From positions 2,232,001 through 2,296,000 of the forward strand of contig NZ_CP068760.1 of NCBI RefSeq assembly GCF_016775705.1: 64,000 nt of DNA, given 5' to 3'. The stretch is from Chryseobacterium cucumeris (GTDB lineage Bacteria > Bacteroidota > Bacteroidia > Flavobacteriales > Weeksellaceae). The notes under the pieces are model-generated. The model made no database searches, had not been told where the DNA came from, and saw only the letters and a list, made by a program, of their open reading frames with translations. The stretch's first letter is position 1. Every line of letters begins with the position of its first letter. This document shows positions 32,055 to 40,712 of this stretch, piece by piece. Both the position numbers and the translations under genes were made by a program.

Positions 32055-34589
32055 TTATGCCGAATTTCTGCTGGCATTAATATTCCCAAATAAAGAACGG
32101 GTCACCAGCTTTTCATAAGCTTCTTTATTTCCTTCTCCTTTCTGGATTTTCATTAAGGCATATTGCTGAATACTTAACAACGGAAGTACAATCTTTTCAC
32201 GGATCTTCACCGATTTTCTGGAAAGCGGGTCTTCTTCCTGAAGCATTTTAAATCCTGTCAGTTCCAGCATAATGTCTCTGGAAAGCTCATATTCATTGAA
32301 AAGCACATTCCAGAAAGCACCGAACTTCGGATTATTTTTGATATAGTAAGTCAATGGGAAGTAAGACTTGTTCATACTCATCATGGAGTTCAGAACTAAA
32401 GTCTTAAAGAAATCTGAACCTTTATACAGCTCTCTTACTTCTTCAAATCTGCCCTCTTCTTTCATCTTTTGCATCGCATATCCAAAACCGAAGAACCCAG
32501 GTACGTTTTGCTTCAGTTGTGACCATGATCCTACAAACGGGATGGCTCTCAGATCTTCAAATTTCAGTTCGCTTCCGTTTCCTCTTTTGGATGGACGGCT
32601 TCCGATATTCGTTTTTCCGTAATATTCAAGCGTACTCATTTCCTGCAGATAGGGAACAAACATAGGGTGCGCTTTCAGATCTGAATATTTTTTATAGCTC
32701 ATATCCGCCAACTCAATAATCAAAGCTCTTTCTTTTTCAGTAAGTTCTTTTTTTGAATTTTTGAATACATCATTTTCAACACCAGCGGTCAGAAGCTGTT
32801 CAAAGTTGTATTTTGCCTGCTCTTTGTTTCCAAAAATACTGGTAATGGTCTGCCCCTGAATGGTTAATTCAATCTTATTATTGGCAATTGTTTTTCCCTG
32901 AGAAGCATAGAAATCGTGGGTTTTTCCACCTCCTCTTGCCGGCGGACCTCCTCTGCCATCGAAAAATACGACTTTGATATTATTCTGCTCGGAAAGTTTT
33001 GTCAGTACTTCTTTGGCTTTATAAATTTCCCAGTTGGCTTTTAAATAACCTCCGTCTTTGGTTCCATCAGAGAATCCGAGCATGATCGTCTGCTGATTTC
33101 CTCTTTTTTCAAGATGCTTTTTATAAACAGGATTATGATACAGCTCATTCATTACATTTTCTGCATTGGCAAGTCCTTCCATGGTTTCAAAAAGCGGAAC
33201 AATATCCATATTGATCGCTTCATCCTGATAACCGCAGATTTTAAAGAAGGCATATACATTCATAACATCTTTTACGGCATCAGAATTGGAAATAATATAG
33301 CGGTTCATTCCTCTTAATCCGTTCAGATGCTGGATATCCTTAACCTGTGAAACCGTTAACAAAGTATCTTTCACAATGTCTTCAAAATCTTCAGCAGCTA
33401 CCGTTTCTGAAATCTGAATAAGCTTATTGAATTTTTGTTCATAATCAGCCTCTTCATTTCCGTATACTTTTGCATAAACCTCATCAATAACTTTCTGATG
33501 AATTCTGCTGTCCTGGCGGATATCCAGCGTTGCAAAGTGAGTTCCGAAGATCATCACACGATCCCTGAAATTCACCAAAAGATCTAAAAACAAAGAGTTA
33601 TGTTCGTTGACCAGTATTTTTTCTGCCTCATCGGCTTTATTTAAAATATCTTCTGCTTTAATGCTCTTTCCGTCAAAAATGGCTGCATACAATTCTTCAC
33701 TTAATTGGGTTAAAACTTCAGAAACACCTCTGAAACTCAATCTTCTCCTGATAAATTTCAAATGACTGTAGTATGATTTCAGAATCGCTGAACGAAGTTC
33801 TTCCGCTACTCTTTTCGTTACATCCGCTGTTACAAAAGGATTTCCGTCCCTGTCTCCTCCCGGCCAGAAACCAAGCTGGATAATATCTTCATGAAGATGA
33901 AAATGGCCATTTCCGAAAGTCTTTTTGATCTTCGTAAACAATTCCCCAATGGTATCATAATATACATATCTCAGGTAAGAAATAATACTCAGCGCTTCAT
34001 CTATCGGAGTCGGTTTTTCTTTATTGACAAAAGGAGTCTTGCCCAGCTGCTGAAGAAGCATATCAATCTGGGTAACCGAATCACTGGTAATAGCCCCTCT
34101 CAAATCCTGAATAATTCTTTGTACCGAACTTGGATAAAACTGGGTCGGGTGTGCCGTAAATACGACCTTAACGCTAAAGTCTTTTAATTTCTCGCGTACT
34201 TTTTCAATTTTATGATCCTGAAAAGAACGTTCAAAAAGATTGGTTACTGTTCCATTATCACTTTCTGAATGGAGATTAGGAAATGCAGCATCCTCAATAC
34301 TGTCAAACAAAACGACCTGTCTTTCTATATATTGTATGATCTTGAAAAGCAATTCCAGTTTCTGCTCTTCCGTCTGGAGATCGGTATGGTTTTTAAAAAA
34401 TTCTTCGACGATATTTTCAGGAGTTTTTCCTGCTTCATAGCCGGTTCTGCTTTCCTCATAAAGAAATGGAAGCAGCATTCCGATATTCGTCATTTTATCA
34501 TAAGGCAGGCTCATAAATAATGAATTATAGATCTGGAACTTATTTTCCACAATCTGCCTGAATTTTTCTGCGCGTTGGTCATGTATCAT
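32055..34589 (-). CDS. ppc: Phosphoenolpyruvate carboxylase
   Basis: 844 residues, in the usual range of 850-900. Catalytic landmarks: His147 in VVFTAHPTQFYPSSVQR, the Arg in GFWPGGDRDGNPFVTADV, and the glycine-rich loop FFDGRGGPPARGGGKTH. The C-terminus ends in FGNINASRNSA, corresponding to the family's terminal NTG region but with a changed last residue. It carboxylates PEP to oxaloacetate to refill the TCA cycle. The TACATTTG promoter box ends only 5 bases before the ATG. Confidence 0.95.
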   Translation of the reverse strand: MIHDQRAEKFRQIVENKFQIYNSLFMSLPYDKMTNIGMLLPFLYEESRTGYEAGKTPENIVEEFFKNHTDLQTEEQKLELLFKIIQYIERQVVLFDSIEDAAFPNLHSESDNGTVTNLFERSFQDHKIEKVREKLKDFSVKVVFTAHPTQFYPSSVQRIIQDLRGAITSDSVTQIDMLLQQLGKTPFVNKEKPTPIDEALSIISYLRYVYYDTIGELFTKIKKTFGNGHFHLHEDIIQLGFWPGGDRDGNPFVTADVTKRVAEELRSAILKSYYSHLKFIRRRLSFRGVSEVLTQLSEELYAAIFDGKSIKAEDILNKADEAEKILVNEHNSLFLDLLVNFRDRVMIFGTHFATLDIRQDSRIHQKVIDEVYAKVYGNEEADYEQKFNKLIQISETVAAEDFEDIVKDTLLTVSQVKDIQHLNGLRGMNRYIISNSDAVKDVMNVYAFFKICGYQDEAINMDIVPLFETMEGLANAENVMNELYHNPVYKKHLEKRGNQQTIMLGFSDGTKDGGYLKANWEIYKAKEVLTKLSEQNNIKVVFFDGRGGPPARGGGKTHDFYASQGKTIANNKIELTIQGQTITSIFGNKEQAKYNFEQLLTAGVENDVFKNSKKELTEKERALIIELADMSYKKYSDLKAHPMFVPYLQEMSTLEYYGKTNIGSRPSKRGNGSELKFEDLRAIPFVGSWSQLKQNVPGFFGFGYAMQKMKEEGRFEEVRELYKGSDFFKTLVLNSMMSMNKSYFPLTYYIKNNPKFGAFWNVLFNEYELSRDIMLELTGFKMLQEEDPLSRKSVKIREKIVLPLLSIQQYALMKIQKGEGNKEAYEKLVTRSLFGNINASRNSA

Positions 34590-34594
34590 ACTAA

Positions 34595-34602
34595 CAAATG
34601 TA
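34595..34602 (-). promoter_or_regulatory. -7 box TACATTTG for ppc
   Basis: An exact consensus match on the minus strand with a 5-base gap (TTAGT) to the ATG, predicting a leaderless or nearly leaderless mRNA. Confidence 0.6.
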
Positions 34603-34770
34603 AGCGATTTTCAAATTAGTTGGGTTGACAAATGGCAAAAATTAAAGACGAAAATCAAAAAAACATATTTACATTTTATAAATACTTTTCAGAATAAACG
34701 AACGATTAACCATGAAATATTGTACAGGTTTAAAAACATAGAAATCCGTTTTACTCATTCAGGATTAATA

Positions 34771-34778
34771 TAATTTTG
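34771..34778 (+). promoter_or_regulatory. -7 box TAATTTTG
   Basis: An exact consensus match 32 bases before the lipoprotein gene at 34811. Confidence 0.55.
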
Positions 34779-34810
34779 ATTAACTTTACTGTTAACACTA
34801 TCCATCATCC

Positions 34811-35215
34811 ATGAAAAAAATATTGACTTTCTTACTTATTACCCTTCTGTTCATCTCTTGTGAAAAAGATTGTTACAATGCACCATTACCTGTCATTTTT
34901 GAGTTCGTCAATTCCAATAATGAAAATCTTATCACCAATGGAACATTGACGTCCTATTCCATTCAGGATGAAAATAATGTCAGTGTACAATTATCCAAAA
35001 CATCCGATGACAAAGTTCTTTTAGAAAATGTAGGTGCCTATAACGGAATAAAAAATTATAAATTTTATTCTAATATTAAAGACATTGACTTTTCCATCCA
35101 GTCATCGGAGTTTAATGGAGGCTGTGATGGTTATCAGATCAATAAACTGACTTTTACAGGTATAGATATTGATGTAACTGCTGAAAAAGGATATTATAAA
35201 ATTGTACTGGAATAA
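34811..35215 (+). CDS. Small lipoprotein of unknown function
   Basis: 134 residues. The signal peptide ends with a lipobox (LLFISC, Cys17), followed directly by EKDCYNAPLP. The rest is a beta-rich domain of about 110 residues with two further cysteines, one near the N-terminus and one in FNGGCDGYQI, able to form a disulfide. I recognise no family. A promoter box precedes it and another lies just after its stop, so it seems to be a separate transcript from the next gene. Confidence 0.75.
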   Translation: MKKILTFLLITLLFISCEKDCYNAPLPVIFEFVNSNNENLITNGTLTSYSIQDENNVSVQLSKTSDDKVLLENVGAYNGIKNYKFYSNIKDIDFSIQSSEFNGGCDGYQINKLTFTGIDIDVTAEKGYYKIVLE

Positions 35216-35225
35216 TTCTCTTTCT

Positions 35226-35233
35226 TACATTTG
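35226..35233 (+). promoter_or_regulatory. -7 box TACATTTG
   Basis: An exact consensus match, 19 bases before the ATG at 35253 and 10 bases after the preceding stop codon. Confidence 0.6.
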
Positions 35234-35252
35234 CACCGGAAACCCACTCTCT

Positions 35253-35858
35253 ATGAAAGTAATCATCACATTTTTCCTGATTCTCTCCAATCTGCTTTAC
35301 AGCCAGATCAAGGTTCCCGATGATTATAAAAAAATTCCTGATATTCTTGATACTGCAGAATACCTCTACCCTTTCATTATTCCTGATAAAGAGTATGCTT
35401 ACTGGCGTGTTCTCAGCAATGATATGGATTATGAAAAAGCAATTATCTATGAAAGCCAGGCTCCTGATTTTATGACGATCAATGAACCTGTTCCAGAAAG
35501 AGGCTTTTTCCAGAAATGTATCGGGAACAACTGTTTTTCATACATTCTGGCGTGTAAGAATGAAAGATCAGTTTATTTTTCCAATGAACAACAGTTGAGA
35601 GATTTTATCGGAACGGTAGACAATCTTCCGGAGGCTATTTTACTGGCAAAAACATATGGGTATTCGGTGGATACAAGTAACCGATTTACCGGATCATATA
35701 AAATTGAAGACCGTCATATTTCAATGTACCTTATGCAATCTAAGGGTTGTCCGGCTGTGAAAGAATCTTTTTGGGTTAAAATCAACAGAAAAACAGGAAA
35801 ACTGGAGGCAAAAAGCAATGGCGTGTATGCGAAGGATGAAAACTGTAATTCTTTGTGA
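35253..35858 (+). CDS. Exported protein of unknown function
   Basis: 201 residues from the ATG at 35253. This start was chosen over the longer frame because it gives a signal peptide (MKVIITFFLILSNLLYSQ) and lies 19 bases after a promoter box. The mature part is mixed alpha/beta with a Cys pair (FQKCIGNNCFSYILAC) near residues 86-98, and two more cysteines (SKGCPAV, and ENCNSL at the end). No family recognised. The pairing with the lipoprotein gene just upstream suggests a recent neighbour relation, not a known pathway. Confidence 0.75.
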   Translation: MKVIITFFLILSNLLYSQIKVPDDYKKIPDILDTAEYLYPFIIPDKEYAYWRVLSNDMDYEKAIIYESQAPDFMTINEPVPERGFFQKCIGNNCFSYILACKNERSVYFSNEQQLRDFIGTVDNLPEAILLAKTYGYSVDTSNRFTGSYKIEDRHISMYLMQSKGCPAVKESFWVKINRKTGKLEAKSNGVYAKDENCNSL

Positions 35859-35877
35859 TTCTTTTGAAAATGCAAAT

Positions 35878-36007
35878 AAACCATTAAGATTTTTTAAGTT
35901 GATAAGAAAGTTAAGGAATAGCTAAGCTATTTTTCAGCGATCCGCTTTATCTTCCATCAAAGATGGATCTTAATTATTCTTATTGTCTTCATTAACCTTA
36001 ATGGTTT
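35878..36007. repeat. AAACCATTAAGA palindrome (copy 2)
   Basis: AAACCATTAAGA (35878-35889) and CCTTAATGGTTT (35996-36007) bound an imperfect palindrome with internal words TTAAGTTGATAAGAA and TTCTTATTGTCTTC. It lies between converging genes, as copy 1 at 16466-16587 does, and may act as a transcription stop. Confidence 0.6.
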
Positions 36008-36013
36008 AATTTC

Positions 36014-37414
36014 TTATATATTAATAGCTCCCTGCCCAGATGCAATCAGGTAAGCTTCCTTCAATGTTTCAGAATAGGTTGGATGAGCATAAGAAATACG
36101 GAACATATCTTCAGCAGTTACTTCATACTCCTGAGCTATGACACCCTGTGCAATCAGATCGGCAGCTCTGGCTCCAATGATGTGAACTCCCAGCACTTCG
36201 CCATATTTCGGATCCACCAAAACTTTCGCAAAACCTTCCATATCCATTGAAGCGCGGGCCCTTGCACTGGCAGAAAATGGAAATTTCCCTACATTGTATG
36301 CAATGTTATTTTGTTTCAGGTAATCTTCGGTGTAGCCTACTGAAGCTACTTCAGGCCAGGTATACACCACTGAAGGAATACGGTTATAGTGAATGGGTCG
36401 TTTGTGCCCGTTAATGGTTTCAACTACAAAAACACCTTCTTCCTCAGCTTTGTGAGCCAGCATTGCACCACCAATAACATCACCAATCGCATAGATATTG
36501 GATGCGGAAGTCCGGCTGTTTTCATCCACTTTAATAAATCCTCTCTCATCCTGCTGTACATCAGTATTTTCAAGACCAAGACCTTTTACATAAGGGCTTC
36601 TTCCCACCGCTACCAATACATAATCTGCTTCCAGCTCACCTTCTGTTCCGTTTTTATCTTTAAAAAACACTTTAGCAGCAGATCCGGTATTCTCGGTTTT
36701 ATACACTGCATGATTAAGGCGGATATCAATTCCTCCTTTTTTCAGGATTTTCTGAAGGCTTTTCCCCAATTCATGATCCATAGCAGCGATCAGATGATCA
36801 GCATATTCAAGGATAGTCACTTTCGTTCCGATGCGGTTGAAAACAGAAGCCATTTCCACCCCGATTACTCCCCCGCCGATAATCACCATAGATTCAGGTT
36901 TTTCCTTTAATGATAATGCTTCTGTGGAAGTAATAATTCTTTTTTTATCAATTTCCACTCCGGGAATAGTGGATGGTTTCGAACCTGTAGCAATGATATA
37001 ATATCGGGCCGTTATTTCTTTAACTTCAGATCCGTTTACAACTCTGATGGTAGAATTATTGATAAATCCAGCCGTTCCCTGTAGTCTTGTAATATTATTT
37101 TTACTCATTAAAAAATCCAGACCTCCTGTATTTTTTGAAACTACATCTGCTTTTCTTCTGTACATCTGAGAAAAGTCCAGTTCTATATGATCCAGCTTAA
37201 TCCCATGTTCATTGAATTGATGCTTTGCTTCTGAATAATGATGCGTACTGTCTAATAAAGCTTTAGTCGGAATACAGCCCACATTGGTACATGTTCCTCC
37301 CAGTGTATCATATTTCTCGATAATCACGGTTTTATATCCCAGCTGGGCGCTTCTTATCGCCGCTACATATCCGCCGGGTCCTGAGCCGATTACGGCAATG
37401 TCATAATGATCCAT
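36014..37414 (-). CDS. lpdA: Dihydrolipoyl dehydrogenase
   Basis: 466 residues. FAD-binding GSGPGGYVAA at the N-terminus; the redox disulfide Cys42-Cys47 in GGTCTNVGCIPTK; an NAD-binding IGGGVIGVEMAS; and the C-terminal catalytic His444-Glu449 pair in YAHPTYSETLKEA. It reoxidises the lipoyl group of 2-oxoacid dehydrogenase complexes or the glycine cleavage system. No E1 or E2 gene is adjacent. It is divergent from the HxlR regulator, with 99 bases between the start codons, so shared regulation is possible. Confidence 0.95.
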   Translation of the reverse strand: MDHYDIAVIGSGPGGYVAAIRSAQLGYKTVIIEKYDTLGGTCTNVGCIPTKALLDSTHHYSEAKHQFNEHGIKLDHIELDFSQMYRRKADVVSKNTGGLDFLMSKNNITRLQGTAGFINNSTIRVVNGSEVKEITARYYIIATGSKPSTIPGVEIDKKRIITSTEALSLKEKPESMVIIGGGVIGVEMASVFNRIGTKVTILEYADHLIAAMDHELGKSLQKILKKGGIDIRLNHAVYKTENTGSAAKVFFKDKNGTEGELEADYVLVAVGRSPYVKGLGLENTDVQQDERGFIKVDENSRTSASNIYAIGDVIGGAMLAHKAEEEGVFVVETINGHKRPIHYNRIPSVVYTWPEVASVGYTEDYLKQNNIAYNVGKFPFSASARARASMDMEGFAKVLVDPKYGEVLGVHIIGARAADLIAQGVIAQEYEVTAEDMFRISYAHPTYSETLKEAYLIASGQGAINI

Positions 37415-37513
37415 TTGATTTATTAATTTTTTATGATTAAATTTACTTGCAAAACAAAAGCAAATTTAAATTAAACACTTTCAATTTGCAAGTATTATTT
37501 TTAAATTAACAAA

Positions 37514-37915
37514 ATGAGTAAAAAAAGATCAGACTGCCCCATCAGCTGTTCATTGGAAATGTGGGGTGATAAATGGTCCCTGCTCATCATAAGAGACCTT
37601 ATGCTGAAAAAGGAATGCACTTACGGAGACTTCCTTAAGGCTGATGAAAAAATTGCAACGAATATTCTGGCTGCAAGACTTCAAAACCTGTTGGACAATG
37701 GAATCATTGATAAAAAAGGCCATCCGGACAGTAAGCTGAAAATTCTTTATTTTCTGACTCAGAAAGGAATTGACCTTATTCCCGTAATCGTTGAAATCAA
37801 TCTTTGGGGTGAGCAGTATCTTACGATTCCTGATGACCGGAAAAAATTGCTGGACCAGATTAAAAAGGATAAGGAAGGTTTTATAAAAAGAGCAAAGGCC
37901 TTTCTTTCTTCTTAG
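37514..37915 (+). CDS. HxlR-family winged-helix transcriptional regulator
   Basis: 133 residues. The family core is complete: CPISCSLEMWGDKWSLLIIR at the N-terminus (with the conserved Cys that in several members senses electrophiles or oxidants), the recognition-helix region LKADEKIATNILAARLQNL, and the wing around DSKLKILYFLTQKG. A second Cys three residues after the first could allow a local disulfide. It lies between lpdA (divergent) and an iron alcohol dehydrogenase (downstream, 152 bases), either of which could be its target. Confidence 0.9.
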   Translation: MSKKRSDCPISCSLEMWGDKWSLLIIRDLMLKKECTYGDFLKADEKIATNILAARLQNLLDNGIIDKKGHPDSKLKILYFLTQKGIDLIPVIVEINLWGEQYLTIPDDRKKLLDQIKKDKEGFIKRAKAFLSS

Positions 37916-38039
37916 ATATAAATAAATGTTACAAGAGAATCGGAAATAGGAATCGGAAAAGCTAAAAGCAATAGCTTTCATAAAATGGAATAATAGCAAT
38001 TTTAAAATTTCATTAACCTACTTTTCTTTTTTCATTCCG

Positions 38040-38047
38040 TAAATTTG
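38040..38047 (+). promoter_or_regulatory. -7 box TAAATTTG for the alcohol dehydrogenase
   Basis: An exact consensus match, 20 bases before the ATG. Confidence 0.6.
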
Positions 38048-38067
38048 ACTAAAATAAATATAGAACA

Positions 38068-39231
38068 ATGCTTAATTTCGAGTTTAAAAACCCTACAAAA
38101 ATACTTTTCGGGAAAGGCGAAATCGCTAAAATTTCCAAAGAAATCCCCAAAGACGCAAGAATATTAATGATTTACGGTGGCGGAAGCATCAAAAACAATG
38201 GTGTTTATGATCAGGTAAAAGAAGCTTTAAAAGATCATGAATTATACGAGTTTGGCGGAGTTCCTGCCAACCCTGAATATGAAGTTCTGATCAATGCTTT
38301 AAGCTTTATTAAAGAGAAAAACATAACTTACCTTCTTGCTGTAGGCGGTGGATCTGTGATTGACGGCACAAAATTCCTTTCTGCAGCAGCCAATTATGAC
38401 GGTGAGCCATGGGATATCCTGAGAAAATCAGTAAGAACATTTGAAGGGGAAGGAATGCCTTTCGGAAGTATTTTAACACTGCCTGCAACGGGATCAGAAA
38501 TGAATTCCGGATATGTCATCTCAAGAAGGGAAACCCATGAGAAATTATCTTCAGGAGGACCGGGACTTTTCCCGCAATTTTCTGTACTGGATCCGGAGGT
38601 AATCAGATCTATTCCAAAAAATCAGATTGTGAACGGAATCACAGATGCCTATACTCACGTATTGGAACAATATATGACCGCTCCTTCTTCCGCCGACCTT
38701 CAGGAAAGAATTGCAGAAAGCATCCTGATCAGCCTGCAGGAAACTGCTCCAAAAGTATTGGCTGATGATTTCAACTACGATGCTGCAGGAAACTTTATGT
38801 GGTGCTGTACCATGGCGTTAAACGGACTGATCCAGAAAGGAGTTATTACAGACTGGGCCGTACATGCAATGGGACATGAGCTAACCGCTTATTTCGGAAT
38901 TGATCATGCAAGAACACTGGCCATTATTGCTCCTTCTCATTACCGTTACAACTTTGAAGATAAAAAAGGAAAACTGGCTCAGTACGCTGAAAGAGTTTGG
39001 GGAATCAAAGACGGAAGTGTAGAGGAAAAAGCTGAACTGGGCATTAAAAAACTGGAGGAATTCTTCCACAGCCTTCATATCAAAACCAGGCTTTCCGAAT
39101 ATACGGAGGACTTTAAAGGAACCGCTGAAAAGGTTGAAAAAGCCTTTACAGACAGAAAGTGGCTAGGCCTTGGAGAATATAAAAAACTGACTCCGCAGGA
39201 TGCTTATAAGATTGTAGAGATGAGCTATTAA
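38068..39231 (+). CDS. Iron-type NADPH-dependent alcohol dehydrogenase (YqhD-like)
   Basis: 387 residues, the same length as E. coli YqhD. The metal ligands align one position off YqhD: Asp193 and His197 (GITDAYTHVLEQ), His266 (DWAVHAMGH) and His280 (GIDHARTLA). The nucleotide loop GGGSVIDGTKF is typical of the subgroup that prefers NADPH. Such enzymes reduce short aldehydes, including toxic products of lipid peroxidation, to alcohols. The HxlR regulator immediately upstream would fit control by reactive aldehydes, but this is inference. Confidence 0.93.
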   Translation: MLNFEFKNPTKILFGKGEIAKISKEIPKDARILMIYGGGSIKNNGVYDQVKEALKDHELYEFGGVPANPEYEVLINALSFIKEKNITYLLAVGGGSVIDGTKFLSAAANYDGEPWDILRKSVRTFEGEGMPFGSILTLPATGSEMNSGYVISRRETHEKLSSGGPGLFPQFSVLDPEVIRSIPKNQIVNGITDAYTHVLEQYMTAPSSADLQERIAESILISLQETAPKVLADDFNYDAAGNFMWCCTMALNGLIQKGVITDWAVHAMGHELTAYFGIDHARTLAIIAPSHYRYNFEDKKGKLAQYAERVWGIKDGSVEEKAELGIKKLEEFFHSLHIKTRLSEYTEDFKGTAEKVEKAFTDRKWLGLGEYKKLTPQDAYKIVEMSY

Positions 39232-39350
39232 GGGATTCGGGGTACGAGGTTTGAGCTATGCTGTTTCAAGATTCGGATGAAGCGCTTATCTTCATTTTCA
39301 GTTTGAAAATATATAACCCGAAACTCGCATCCCGTATTGCAACCTCTATA
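39232..39350. repeat. Intergenic 'word' repeat, copy C
   Basis: The left side reads GGGATTCGGGGTACGAGG and the right side AACCCGAAACTCGCATCCCG then GCAACCTC. This is the same G-word/C-word architecture as copies A, B and D. Confidence 0.55.
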
Positions 39351-39435
39351 AAATTATTTAATTTACAAACATTCGTTTAAAAATTCACTATTTCATTACA
39401 GATATTTCAAATTTATTTATATTTTAGCATATTCT

Positions 39436-39443
39436 TAAATTTG
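39436..39443 (+). promoter_or_regulatory. -7 box TAAATTTG
   Basis: An exact consensus match with a 5-base gap to the ATG at 39449; the in-frame GTG at 39443 overlaps this box and is therefore unlikely to be the start. Confidence 0.6.
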
Positions 39444-39448
39444 TGAAA

Positions 39449-39910
39449 ATGAAAAAACAGCTACTTTTATTTGCCTTTTCTGCCTTGGCACTTACTTCTT
39501 GTAAAGATGACAATCTCGAAGCTTATGATATGGAAATCATGAAGGGAGATTGGAAGGAAGTTAAAAGGGAAGTAATTTCCGGAAAAGATAATAAAACAGT
39601 GCTCTATACTGAAACTTTAACAGGATGTGCAGCTAAAAATACTCTTTTCTTCAGAACAGATTATTATGTAAGCTATACAGCGTATACGGGAGAAGGTGCA
39701 GACTGTACCCCATCGCCAAAAACTGAAGGAACATTTACCTACGATGCCGATTCAAAAATCATTGGAATTAAACTTGGTGATGAAGGATCAGTAAACTACA
39801 GAATTGATATTCTGACAGCCAAAGATCTTAAACTTGCCCAGCAGTCAGGAATCTTTGATATGGATGGAGATAAAATACCGGATGTCCCTTACGTTACCTA
39901 CAAAAGATAA
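39449..39910 (+). CDS. Lipocalin-like lipoprotein
   Basis: 153 residues from the ATG at 39449. The signal peptide ends in a lipobox (LALTSC, Cys at 18). The mature part starts with a WKE motif (MKGDWKEVKREV) and proceeds in short beta strands typical of the small lipocalin-like lipoproteins abundant in Bacteroidota, with a Cys pair (LTGCAAK, GADCTPS). Ligand and function are unknown. A promoter box nearly abuts the start codon, and a strong terminator follows: a single-gene unit. Confidence 0.8.
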   Translation: MKKQLLLFAFSALALTSCKDDNLEAYDMEIMKGDWKEVKREVISGKDNKTVLYTETLTGCAAKNTLFFRTDYYVSYTAYTGEGADCTPSPKTEGTFTYDADSKIIGIKLGDEGSVNYRIDILTAKDLKLAQQSGIFDMDGDKIPDVPYVTYKR

Positions 39911-39915
39911 ATTAT

Positions 39916-39941
39916 AACTCCCGCTAATCGGGAGTTTTTTA
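39916..39941 (+). terminator. Rho-independent terminator
   Basis: AACTCCCG (39916-39923) and CGGGAGTT (39929-39936) with a CTAAT loop, followed by TTTT. Confidence 0.85.
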
Positions 39942-39973
39942 TTACTTTTATATCTAATTTAAAACTGAATATA

Positions 39974-40630
39974 ATGAAGAAGATTCTATCAGCATTTCTA
40001 TTGCTGTATTTTGCTATTGCTTTTTCTCAGGAGAAAAAACCGATGTTCTGGCAGGACATTCAGGAATTTAAAAAGCTGGACCAGCAAAACCCGCCTCAAA
40101 AGGATGCTATTTTATTTATTGGAAGTTCATCATTCACCAAATGGACTGATGTAGCAGATTATTTTCCTGGTAAAACCATTATCAACAGAGGGTTTGGAGG
40201 ATCAAGACTTACAGATCTTAATGATTTTTCGAATGACCTTTTAGCGCCTTATCAGCCCAAACAGATCATTATTTACTGTGGCGAAAATGATTTTGCAGAT
40301 AATCATAAGCTAAAAGCCAAAGTAGTTGTTGACCGATTCAAAGCTTTTTACAAAAAAATCCGTGAGAGGTTTCCTGATATTGAAGTAGATTATATCTCCA
40401 TCAAATATTCGCCGAGCCGAGAAGTGATCTGGCCGCAGATGAAGGTTGCCAACAAAAAAATTGCTGCTTTTATGAAAAAGGAACCAAACGCGGAATTTAT
40501 TGATGTTACCAAAGCAATGGAAGATGCTAATGGAAATGTAAGAAAAGATATTTTTGTGGAAGACATGCTTCATTTTAAGCCGGAAGGATATAAAATCTGG
40601 GCTAAGGTGATCACTCCTTATATGAAGTAA
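39974..40630 (+). CDS. Exported SGNH/GDSL-family hydrolase
   Basis: 218 residues with a signal peptide (ILSAFLLLYFAIAFSQ). SGNH blocks are present: block I as ILFIGSSSFTKW with the nucleophile Ser at 51-52; block II Gly in NRGFGGSRL; block III as YCGENDFADN; and block V as DMLHFKPEGY, giving the Asp-His pair. It should hydrolyse an ester, perhaps an acetyl group on a polysaccharide or a lipid, in the periplasm. The substrate cannot be told. Confidence 0.9.
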   Translation: MKKILSAFLLLYFAIAFSQEKKPMFWQDIQEFKKLDQQNPPQKDAILFIGSSSFTKWTDVADYFPGKTIINRGFGGSRLTDLNDFSNDLLAPYQPKQIIIYCGENDFADNHKLKAKVVVDRFKAFYKKIRERFPDIEVDYISIKYSPSREVIWPQMKVANKKIAAFMKKEPNAEFIDVTKAMEDANGNVRKDIFVEDMLHFKPEGYKIWAKVITPYMK

Positions 40631-40675
40631 ACTCAATCCATGATAAAAACAATAATATCAAATTCGATTAAAAAT

Positions 40676-40710
40676 AAAAAACGATTCCTGAAATGGGAAT
40701 CGTTTTTTTA
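40676..40710. terminator. Bidirectional terminator
   Basis: ACGATTCC (40681-40688) and GGAATCGT (40696-40703), extended by A-run and T-run to about 13 bp. It serves the converging hydrolase and helicase genes. Confidence 0.85.
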
Positions 40711-40712
40711 TT

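Noticed and set aside
36389..36910. 173-codon frame opposite lpdA
   Set aside because: Antisense shadow of an intact, well-conserved enzyme.
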